This document shows, one piece after another, positions 13,434-21,422 of a DNA stretch of 64,000 nucleotides. Within the stretch, counting starts at the first letter, position 1; each line of letters begins with the position of its first letter. The notes under the pieces are model-generated. The model did no database searches, had not been told where the DNA came from, and saw only the letters and a list, made by a program, of their open reading frames with translations. Where the stretch lies: contig NC_134751.1 in NCBI RefSeq assembly GCF_050436995.1, forward strand, positions 8,060,001 to 8,124,000. The letters are read 5' to 3'. The translations under genes were made by a program, and so were the position numbers. This stretch comes from Anticarsia gemmatalis (lineage: Eukaryota; Arthropoda; Insecta; Lepidoptera; Erebidae).

Positions 13434-14646
13434 ATTTTATAAGAATTTTACGAAATATTGCCTTATGTTTATGACTCAAACTATCTGAACTAGCTAAACT
13501 AAAAATAATTAATTACAACTATTCCTGGGCTATCTCAATCCAAGATAAAAGAAAACGCTCAAAATTCTTTGAGGCGAAATAGGAACAAAGGCGGAGGCCA
13601 TCAATTCCACTTATCTATACAATTATTCAACTACCATCATAATGTGGGTTTCCTTCGAACCTTTGTCTGTAATCGAAACACTAAGCCGAAGTGATTTAAG
13701 ATTATGGTGTGGGATAATGGCGTTCATTTTCGTTTCTACGTGGCACAGGTGCGATACCAAATTTTTCTTAAAATCGCAAAATTTATGTTCGCTGTAATTT
13801 CGTTTAGCGAAATGACTCTTTTTTAAGTACAACCGTTCTGTTGACGGCGACTTCACTTAATCTAGAAATGGGTAAGCTATGGTGTTTTAAGTTGAAGAGT
13901 TTGTTAACCTCAAGGACGGCCCGAGGTGTTTAGGCAGGATAATGATAAAGCCCCGCACAAAAGTTTCCCGTTTACATAGAGGTAATTTCCTGTTGTGAAT
14001 ATCTCGAAATTATTTCATACATACGCAGTAGGTATATCCATACTCTCGAGCTCTCAAGAAGCCCCCTGACCCAGTAAAGCGAAACTTTGCGCATTATTGT
14101 TGGTATATTCAACAACACAAGTGAGCTCTGTAAAATTTCGCACCTTTCTCGTATAATAAACTTTGCGCAGAAATAATGCATCTGACATTTCTATATTTAC
14201 TGAGTTTATACATTTGAGTGTGATTTTTATTCTTATTGCATTGGGAAATATATTAAATAAGCTTTTGTTTTCGACTGTACTAATATGTTTGGCACTCAAC
14301 AAACATAAGGTTGTCATACGACCCGTACCGTTATTAAGTTTGGGGCCTCACCATCCCAATGAAATCATCAGAAGGAAAATTTCTACCCTTATGGTCGAAC
14401 CCTGGTTGTATGTCAAAACTGTTGTAAAACTGACTTTAACACGAGAGTAAATAGATATAACCCTTAACCTATTGTGACTATAAGAGCATATTTATGTTTG
14501 GCAGAAATTTTAATCATCCCGTAATCTAAATGAGAGACCTATATCTGCATTATTAAAACATTTTTTTGTTTTTATCATGATGAGTTAGATGTGCATCCAT
14601 TAATATTATTCCTCGAGTACCATATTATGGTAATTTAGATCCCTGA
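13434..14646. other. unassigned DNA upstream of the LINE
   Basis: No supported gene. Small open frames on both strands (for example around 13972-14450) overlap each other and lack recognisable domains. The stretch ends at the target-site duplication of the LINE insertion. Confidence 0.4.
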
Positions 14647-14658
14647 ACTATTAATTTC
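14647..14658 (+). repeat. LINE target-site duplication, left copy
   Basis: ACTATTAATTTC occurs here and again at 20107-20118, directly after the poly(A) tail. It is the 12-bp duplication made when the LINE integrated. The exact join is ambiguous by one base at each end, because the element could begin with C (CAGTG) and the tail ends in A. Confidence 0.9.
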
Positions 14659-14770
14659 AGTGTCAATATACGTGTCGAAGCAACTAGTCGTGTGCATTAG
14701 CGCTAAACCGGTTTGCTATCAGTGCAGCTGCGTCGGCGCGGTCGTCGCCGACCGGCGATTGTTTACGTGT

Positions 14771-16315
14771 ATGATGAATGACCCAACTAATAATGCAGTA
14801 AATACAACTTATTCATGCCGCAGTTCAAACCAAGGAGATTCAGATGACCTAACACAATTGGAGATGGAAACTATACAAACAGAAGACAATGATGTAGTTG
14901 GATACAAAAGGGGCAGAGAAGATGATTCATCTGGGAGTTGGACCGCCGTGTCGAGACATGAAAAGAGACTGGCGCGGAGTACTTCTAATGATAACCAGGA
15001 ACGGCATTATAGCCCAATAGATGATATTGAGATATGTGTCAATAGTAAACAAAAGTTTCCTAAACAGTTTTCATTGGCAAAATTATTTAAGTCTAATAAT
15101 ATATCCGGTATAACACGAGTTAAATATATAAATCCATTTAAAATAATAATACAATTTGATCGCGAATCATGTGCCCAAAAATTTATGACGTGCACTACTT
15201 TTATTGACATGGGATGGAAGTGTTTAAAAACTATGGAAGTCGGGGTATCATACGGCGTTATCAAGGACATCGAACTAGAAATCACGATTGAGGAGTTCTT
15301 AGACAATGTGTCATGTAACTCAGAAATATTATCCGCTATAAGATTAAACCGTAAAAACAAAGAGGACAATACCGGGAATGAAAAAAATATGAACGGATGG
15401 ATCGCTAGTGAATCAATTCGTTTATGTTTTAAAGGCGCTTTGCTACCTTCATATGTGACTTTATATGGTATGCGTATAAAAGTGGAGAAATACATTTTTC
15501 CCGTGACGCAATGCTCCCGCTGTTGGAAATACGGCCATGCTATGAAAATGTGTCCCTACAAAAAGATTATATGTGTTAAATGTGGAGGCAATCATCAAAA
15601 TTGTGAAACAACCATATATAAATGTAGTAATTGCTCGAATAACCATATGGCTTTTGACAAAACTTGCCCCATATTTTTGAAAGAAAAGAAGATCCGAGAG
15701 TTAATGTGCGAATTTAACTGTACCTATAAAAAGGCTTTGTTATTATATGTACCACCATCACCATCACACAACGCTGAAAGTAATAATTACACATTGTCCA
15801 ATCATAATAAAACGCAACAAGTTCCAGTTTTGTCAGAAGAGGCGGAGTCTAATACCAGACAGCACACAGCTACAGTGTTGAACGAACCGAACGAGACTGT
15901 CGTAACAAAGGATGATTGCCACCGTATGGAGCCTAAAACTTCAACAAAAAACTTGCATCTCAACCAACAAGATTCAAAGAAAAGTTCATATGTAAAGAAA
16001 TCTAAGAAAAAACATACAAAAGCAGACGATATGGATTGGTATTCTGATAGTTCAGCATCTAGTACGTGTATAGAAGCAAGGTCGGAGGAGATTGAATCCC
16101 GAAAAAGGCGTAATAGTAAAACCAAAGAAAATGGAGGCGAAAACGTAACGTTTATGCGCTTATTGCGGAGATTAAAAGATATAGTATTGTCAGAAAAAAC
16201 ACTTGAAATTAAAATTATTGATAGTGTGAAAATTACAATAGAATGGTTAATATCTACTATGATGAACAATATGCCGGAAGGGTTTTCGTTTTATAATTTA
16301 ATTCGCGGACTATAA
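14771..16315 (+). CDS. LINE ORF1 protein, gag-like RNA-binding protein with three zinc knuckles
   Basis: This ORF encodes the nucleic-acid-binding protein that packages LINE RNA into ribonucleoprotein particles. The chosen start is the first of two adjacent ATG codons (MMNDPTNN), giving 514 residues; the frame is open further upstream to 14660 but without an ATG. The N-terminal part is acidic and polar. Three zinc knuckles lie in the middle of the protein: CSRCWKYGHAMKMC (C-X2-C-X4-H-X4-C), CVKCGGNHQNC, and CSNCSNNHMAFDKTC (C-X2-C-X4-H-X6-C). The C-terminal third is rich in Lys, Ser and Glu (for example KKSSYVKKSKKKHTK) and probably contributes charge-based RNA binding. The stop TAA at 16313-16315 lies inside the start of the ORF2 frame, a 14-nt overlap. 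Three CCHC knuckles are typical of ORF1 in I, Jockey and R1 relatives. No damage is visible. Confidence 0.9.
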   Translation: MMNDPTNNAVNTTYSCRSSNQGDSDDLTQLEMETIQTEDNDVVGYKRGREDDSSGSWTAVSRHEKRLARSTSNDNQERHYSPIDDIEICVNSKQKFPKQFSLAKLFKSNNISGITRVKYINPFKIIIQFDRESCAQKFMTCTTFIDMGWKCLKTMEVGVSYGVIKDIELEITIEEFLDNVSCNSEILSAIRLNRKNKEDNTGNEKNMNGWIASESIRLCFKGALLPSYVTLYGMRIKVEKYIFPVTQCSRCWKYGHAMKMCPYKKIICVKCGGNHQNCETTIYKCSNCSNNHMAFDKTCPIFLKEKKIRELMCEFNCTYKKALLLYVPPSPSHNAESNNYTLSNHNKTQQVPVLSEEAESNTRQHTATVLNEPNETVVTKDDCHRMEPKTSTKNLHLNQQDSKKSSYVKKSKKKHTKADDMDWYSDSSASSTCIEARSEEIESRKRRNSKTKENGGENVTFMRLLRRLKDIVLSEKTLEIKIIDSVKITIEWLISTMMNNMPEGFSFYNLIRGL

Positions 16316-19300
16316 CAACGCTAATTTACACTTAAATATTTTACAGTGGAATGCACAGAGTGTTAGACCTAAGTCGTTACTATTAGAGCAAGTATTAACT
16401 CAAGATAAAATGCATATTGCGGTTCTAAGTGAGACGTGGTTAGACCCTGATAGTAGTTTTAGTATGAGTGGTTACAACATTTTCAGAGAGGACCGAGATG
16501 ACAGCTATGGGGGTATAGCTATATTGACACACAACTCAATAAAAGCACAGGTATGCAGAAGACACAATTCTTATTCTGGCATACAGATACTACATGTCAA
16601 AATATTTAACTGTGCAAATATTGAGAACATTATATCCATCTATTGCCCTTCAAATGTGCGTACGCTACAGACAGACTGGGATGATATTTTTAGTATAGCG
16701 CAACATAAAACCTTATTGCTCGGAGACTTTAATGCCCACCACAGTAACTGGTCCTATAAAACAGATCTCAGGGGGTCCCAATTATTTGACAGTTCAGTAG
16801 ATCATAACTTTGTAACGCTAAATGATGGTAGTTTTACTCGTATAAAACTGGTTAATGGAGTCCTCCAACAATCAGCGCCGGATATTTCTTTTGTATCGAC
16901 TGACTTAGCTTTAGATTACACATGGAAGGTGACTAATGAATCTCTCGGCAGTGATCATTTAATTATTAAACTGTCTACAAACTTAACTACGAGTCACCAA
17001 GTTACCCGAAAGAGAAACTTTAAAAAAAGTAATTGGGCAGAATATTCATCCATGATAGAAACATACCTATCTAGCTGTATAGTACCGGAGGACCCACAAT
17101 TATTCTATGATTATTTTGAAAATACGCTACAAACGGCCGCTGAAGCTCATATTCCGTACACCGTTATTCCTCAATCTATAAATAACAAATTTAAATCGAA
17201 ACCTTATTGGTCTCCAAGTCTGTCGAAGTGTGTGGCAGAACGGCGTTTAGCTCTAAAAAGATTTAGGCGCAACCCGACACCAGAAAATCACGACGTATTG
17301 AAAGATAAAATTAGGGAATCCCAAAAATTAATTCGTCAAGCTAAATGTCAATCGTGGCAACAATTTTGTTCTTCTGTCGACGAAATTACTTGTGCTAGTA
17401 CTATGTGGCGTTACATGAGGTGGGTAAAAGGCTATAAAGTAAATAGGGCAGTAATAGTTCCAGAAAGAGCTAAAAAGTTACTGAAAGACTTGACACCTGA
17501 TTTCGTCTCCCCTCCCGAGCCGATTATACAATACAGCAATACTGGCATGGAAGTAGAGATCACAATCGATGAATTAGAAAACAGCATCAAATCCAAAGAC
17601 ACAGCTCCGGGATGTGATGAGATATCATACTCGATGATTAAACATCTCCCAACAATAGGTAAAATAATGTTGGTTAAGTTGTACAATACATTCTTTAATC
17701 TGAGCTTCGTACCCCGTCAGTGGAGGAATATTCGAGTGATCCCTATTCCCAAGCCAGGAATCGATCCTGAACTTGTATCGTCTTTACGACCTATATCCCT
17801 AATATCTTGCCTGTGTAAAATATTCCATCTTATTTTAAGTAAAAGGCTCGATTGGCACTTGGAAAGCAATAACTGTTTTTCAGACAGAATGGTCGGATTT
17901 CGTAAATCTCGATCTTGTTTAGATAACCTTAGTACTATTGTTTCTAAAATTCAGTTAGGATTTGCTAAAAACTATACAACAGTGGGATGTTTTATTGATA
18001 TCAATAATGCGTACAATAATGTTGATGTACGTACTCTTTTAGATATTTTAGATAATTTAAAAGTAGGCCAAAAAATCTGTCGTTACCTTTGGAGTTTCCT
18101 GAAAGAACGATATTTAAAAATAACAGTTGATAATTGGGAATATTCTAGGTCTACGGGAATAGGTCTGGCTCAGGGAGACCCTTTGTCTCCGTTACTTTTT
18201 AATGTCGCCACACATAAAATTTGCAAAACTATAATATTATACGCCGAGATATCGCAATATGCAGATGATTTCGTAATGTTCATATCAGGTCCAAATATCA
18301 ATACTATCAGGGTACAACTGCAATGTGCATTAAATGAGTTTAATGAATTAGTGAGAGATTTAGGGTTGGAAATCTCGCCAACTAAATCTAAAGTTTGTAT
18401 ATTCAAGAAGGGAAAGTATAATAATCCGATTGTTCTTGAAGTTAATGATTGTGCGTTACCAGTTGTATACAATGTTAAATATTTGGGGCTGTGGCTGGAT
18501 CAGTCGCTTAGATGGAAGAAGCATATTGAAGAGACCAGCAAAAAAGTATTAAAATTTATAAATATCCTTAAAGTATTGTCAGGACCGGGGTGGGGTGTTC
18601 ATCAAAAACATCTACGTCGTTTGTATATTTCACTTATACGTAGTAGGTTAGATTATGCATCATTTTTATATGACTGTAGTTACAAATGTAATATTTCAAA
18701 ATTAGATCGCATTCAAAACCAAGCTTTAAGAATAATTGGTGGGTTCATCAGAAGCACTCCTATTCACGTGATGGAGAGTGAGTTAGGTGTACCTCCTTTG
18801 CATATACGTCGATCATTTCTTGCTGGTAAGTTTTGTCTAAAATGTCTATCTTTTAAGGAGAATGAAACAATTCGTGTACTAAATAGTATGTCTTGTTACA
18901 CTCGATACTGGAGAGTTAAGAAAAAACCGTTATTAATTATAGTATATGAATCTCTTAAAATGCTTTCTATACATGCAGTCAATATACTTGACATGTATTC
19001 CTTAAGTACTTGGATGAGTAGATATAATTTGCACTCTTCTATTAAACACACTGTCAATGAGCTAGATAAATCAAAACGTAATTATAACATTGATCATATC
19101 CAACAATTATGTACAAAATATTTAAACGATCACTATTCGGAATATTATAAAATTTATACAGATGGATCTAAGAACGGCAATCAGAGCGGTGCGGCTTTTT
19201 TTGATTCGCAATCCGAAACATCTGTCAAGTTCAAGATTGAGTCAGATATTTCAATTATGCACATAGAATTAATAGCAATAGCAGAAGCCATCTCCTATAT

Positions 19301-20000
19301 TGATTCTATAAATTTTGATAAATTCGTCATTTTAACGGATTCCAAAAGTTCGCTGCAACATTTGGCTCGCTGCACCTCGCCTGTGCGAGGTACACCGATA
19401 GCCTACAAAATAATAGATTCAATTCGTGAACTTGCCATAAACTCCAAAAATGTGATTATACAATGGATTCCCTCTCATATTCAAATACCAGGTAATGAAA
19501 GGGTAGACATTTTGGCAAAGCAGGCCGTGATCGACGGTATCCCATTCGCAGTAACACCCCTGCACACAGATCACTTGAAACTCATCAAATCACAATGTCT
19601 TGAAAATTGGGCCGAGTATTTTGACAGGAAATCTATAGATAAGGGAATATGGTATAAAACTATTCAGCCACAGCTACCGAAATATATATGGATAGATCAA
19701 AATGTATTAAATAGAGTTGATTTAGTAACTGCGTTAAGACTCCGTTCCGGACACATTCCATCGAATAAATTTGGATATCTCATGAAGAAAACTGTGTCGC
19801 CTAATTGTATAGAATGTGGGATTGTAGAAGATATACAACATGTTTTGATGGAATGCGTGCGGAACGAAGATATGAGAAGGTCTATGTTTGGTGCATCAAG
19901 ACTTTATGATATTGGCTTGTGTAATAGTGTCTTGGCTTATCCACTTTTGGATAAAGCCAGGGCACTTTACAAATTAGCTCAACTAGGCTTAAAGAAATAG
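16302..20000 (+). CDS. LINE ORF2 polyprotein: endonuclease, reverse transcriptase, RNase H
   Basis: The frame is open from the codon after a TAA at 16299-16301 to the stop at 19998-20000 (1232 codons). The first ATG is at 16410, giving 1196 residues. The APE endonuclease motif I, ILQWNAQSV, is encoded at 16338-16364, upstream of that ATG. Numbering from the ATG: LSETWL (Glu8), GDFNAHHSNW (105-114) and SDH (181-183) complete the endonuclease. Reverse transcriptase shows FIDINNAYNNV (catalytic Asp530), GLAQGDPLSPLLFN near 585 and YADD at 617-620. RNase H has TDGS (Asp918), IEL (Glu953), TDSKS (Asp977) and ERVD (Asp1033), so all four acidic residues are present. A C-X2-C-X7-H-X4-C motif spans 1133-1149. 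The protein nicks target DNA and copies LINE RNA at the nick. It looks intact. How translation starts is unclear because no ATG, GTG, TTG or CTG precedes 16410 in frame. Confidence 0.93.
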   Translation, partial: FADYNNANLHLNILQWNAQSVRPKSLLLEQVLTQDKMHIAVLSETWLDPDSSFSMSGYNIFREDRDDSYGGIAILTHNSIKAQVCRRHNSYSGIQILHVKIFNCANIENIISIYCPSNVRTLQTDWDDIFSIAQHKTLLLGDFNAHHSNWSYKTDLRGSQLFDSSVDHNFVTLNDGSFTRIKLVNGVLQQSAPDISFVSTDLALDYTWKVTNESLGSDHLIIKLSTNLTTSHQVTRKRNFKKSNWAEYSSMIETYLSSCIVPEDPQLFYDYFENTLQTAAEAHIPYTVIPQSINNKFKSKPYWSPSLSKCVAERRLALKRFRRNPTPENHDVLKDKIRESQKLIRQAKCQSWQQFCSSVDEITCASTMWRYMRWVKGYKVNRAVIVPERAKKLLKDLTPDFVSPPEPIIQYSNTGMEVEITIDELENSIKSKDTAPGCDEISYSMIKHLPTIGKIMLVKLYNTFFNLSFVPRQWRNIRVIPIPKPGIDPELVSSLRPISLISCLCKIFHLILSKRLDWHLESNNCFSDRMVGFRKSRSCLDNLSTIVSKIQLGFAKNYTTVGCFIDINNAYNNVDVRTLLDILDNLKVGQKICRYLWSFLKERYLKITVDNWEYSRSTGIGLAQGDPLSPLLFNVATHKICKTIILYAEISQYADDFVMFISGPNINTIRVQLQCALNEFNELVRDLGLEISPTKSKVCIFKKGKYNNPIVLEVNDCALPVVYNVKYLGLWLDQSLRWKKHIEETSKKVLKFINILKVLSGPGWGVHQKHLRRLYISLIRSRLDYASFLYDCSYKCNISKLDRIQNQALRIIGGFIRSTPIHVMESELGVPPLHIRRSFLAGKFCLKCLSFKENETIRVLNSMSCYTRYWRVKKKPLLIIVYESLKMLSIHAVNILDMYSLSTWMSRYNLHSSIKHTVNELDKSKRNYNIDHIQQLCTKYLNDHYSEYYKIYTDGSKNGNQSGAAFFDSQSETSVKFKIESDISIMHIELIAIAEAISYIDSINFDKFVILTDSKSSLQHLARCTSPVRGTPIAYKIIDSIRELAINSKNVIIQWIPSHIQIPGNERVDILAKQAVIDGIPFAVTPLHTDHLKLIKSQCLENWAEYFDRKSIDKGIWYKTIQPQLPKYIWIDQNVLNRVDLVTALRLRSGHIPSNKFGYLMKKTVSPNCIECGIVEDIQHVLMECVRNEDMRRSMFGASRLYDIGLCNSVLAYPLLDKARALYKLAQLGLKK

Positions 20001-20046
20001 TAGCATAAGGTGAATGATATTTTGTAATTGATTGTTTTGTTTCGAT

Positions 20047-20078
20047 AGGGCGACATTATCGCAAAGCGACAAAGCCCT
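20047..20078 (+). promoter_or_regulatory. candidate 3' UTR stem-loop of the LINE
   Basis: AGGGC at 20047-20051 can pair with GCCCT at 20074-20078, enclosing a small GCGA...TCGC stem. It lies just before the AATAAA and A tail, where some LINEs keep structures recognised by their reverse transcriptase. The stems are short, so this is only a candidate. Confidence 0.3.
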
Positions 20079-20079
20079 T

Positions 20080-20107
20080 AATAAAGAAAAAAAAAAAAAA
20101 AAAAAAA
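20080..20107 (+). other. LINE poly(A) signal and A tail
   Basis: AATAAA at 20080-20085 is followed by G and an unbroken run of about 21 A residues, which merges with the first base of the right target-site duplication. It marks the 3' end of the retrotransposed RNA. Confidence 0.9.
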
Positions 20108-20118
20108 CTATTAATTTC
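20107..20118 (+). repeat. LINE target-site duplication, right copy
   Basis: ACTATTAATTTC is identical to 14647-14658 and follows the A tail directly, so it defines the right boundary of the insertion. Confidence 0.9.
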
Positions 20119-20304
20119 TGAAAAGATACTTGTGAATGCCCGTGAGCTGTAACGGGTAAATAAAAATGCTCACCACCGTTACTGTAAATACCATGTACCA
20201 CAGCAGACTCGGACACATTACATCACACGTTACATACGGAGCAACATTTTCCCGTTCTTTGTATCACAACTAAAGTAAAGGGTCTTGTAACAGACAATTT
20301 AGGT

Positions 20305-20539
20305 CTTCTTCTTAAACGATCCGGTCGGTAAACGATCTGTGATTTAAGCAGCCTTTGGCGCGGTCATTCCTTAGATGGATGACCGTATAGTGGTATTTGA
20401 ACTGGAGGTCTCGTGCTTCGGAGGGCACGTAAAATGTAGCTCCCGGTTGTTGTCAATTAAGATAACAGTCGTTAAGCCACGTCAAAGGTCGGCTTGAACA
20501 ACTTTGACCACTAACCACACGATAAGAAGAATAAGAAGA
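20305..20539 (+). mobile_element. SINE with a 5S-rRNA-like head, copy 1
   Basis: This 235-bp element is flanked by the 11-bp direct repeat ACAATTTAGGT at 20294-20304 and 20540-20550. The first 100 bases read CGGTCGGTAAACGATCTGTG, TTAAGCAGCCTTTGGCGCGG, then TTAGATGGATGACCG. This order resembles the internal promoter region of 5S rRNA (TTAAGCA, GGCGCGGTC, TTGGATGGGTGACCGC). The body carries a CGTGCTTCGGAGGGCACG hairpin and GTTGTCAATTAAGATAACAG. The 3' end is a GAA/AAG-rich tail. A second copy at 42177-42388 confirms a dispersed family, which I recognise as common in Lepidoptera. The 5S relation is my reading of the sequence and needs an alignment. It probably depends on a LINE for mobility. Confidence 0.75.
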
Positions 20540-20550
20540 ACAATTTAGGT

Positions 20551-21422
20551 TAAAATTTTGGATATAGAGTCGGCACCTACCGTCTCATTTCATTCGTCTC
20601 TTTTGATTGCTACATCCACAGTATCCTATAAGCCATGAATGACAAGTGAGTGATCATCGAGTCGGTCCCGCGGGCAGAGATTACCGTCATCGCTTGGATG
20701 CCGGCGCCGGATGCCACCCGGACAGTGGCCGGACGGCCGGCGTCGGACGTCAAGCGTGAGAGCCCGGTACGCATCATTGCCGTATCATTGCACCGCCAAT
20801 GCATCGCATGCTACGTATTCATGTTAAAATTAAATCATACTTCCATTATTATAGCAGGTATTTGCATACTCAAGATTTTATTTTTGTGTAACCTACGTAT
20901 CAAATTAAGTCCAAAGAGAGCATGAGTGTCTATAACTTGCGAGTTTGCGTAAACCTAGAATACCCAGATACATTGTAGGTATAGGTATTTACTTATTATT
21001 TAGGAATGGTTTTATGGATAATTTATGAAACGTATAAAACTAAAGTGTTTTAATGAGACCATTTTCCAGTTAAAGAGAATGTCTGCAGTAATTAGCTAAG
21101 ATACTGAAGATGTGTTTTGAACTCCTGATTTAATTCTGCTAACAAAAAGCAGAAATAAGTACGTTAAAATATTTCCGCAAAATATAAATTCACAAACACA
21201 GTCTAACTTCGCGCACTCATGAATATGTTAAATAATATTTACACTTGATTAATAAGCGATTTACACTTTAAAAGTGCGACGGAAAATGACCGAGTGAATA
21301 AATTGAGTATATTTTGTCACAGCGGACTCTAGGAAGTAACAAATTTATTTCGTGGCCCACTGGACACCGTCCTCGACCTTTTAAACTGATTGTTATTCAT
21401 TTGTTAATTGAAAAATAAACCC
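20551..21422. other. unassigned DNA between SINE and tandem duplication
   Basis: A GC-rich patch near 20660-20765 is open on both strands over about 60-90 codons, with no recognisable domain and no splice context. The rest is AT-rich. The stretch ends at the left breakpoint of the 4.57-kb tandem duplication. Confidence 0.35.

Larger units (their letters stand above)
14659..20106 (+). mobile_element. complete I-group non-LTR retrotransposon (LINE)
   Basis: This is a 5.4-kb LINE flanked by a perfect 12-bp target-site duplication. It has a GC-rich 5' leader, ORF1 with zinc knuckles, ORF2 with endonuclease, reverse transcriptase, RNase H and a C-terminal zinc motif, a short 3' UTR, an AATAAA and an A tail. 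No stop or frameshift interrupts either ORF. Most LINE copies in insects are 5'-truncated, so an end-to-end copy with intact ORFs and a clean duplication suggests recent insertion. The APE-type endonuclease together with RNase H places it in the I superfamily (I, Nimb, Loner and relatives), but I cannot choose the clade by eye. If the C before the element is counted, it starts CAGTG, similar to the CAGT start known for the Drosophila I factor. Confidence 0.92.

Noticed and set aside
14660..14770. N-terminal extension of LINE ORF1 from 14660
   Set aside because: The frame is open there but starts at GTG, in the first bases of the element. The double ATG at 14771 is the natural start.
15007..16269. 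Minus-strand open frames of 155-162 codons inside the LINE
   Set aside because: They are antisense shadows of ORF1, with no domains of their own.
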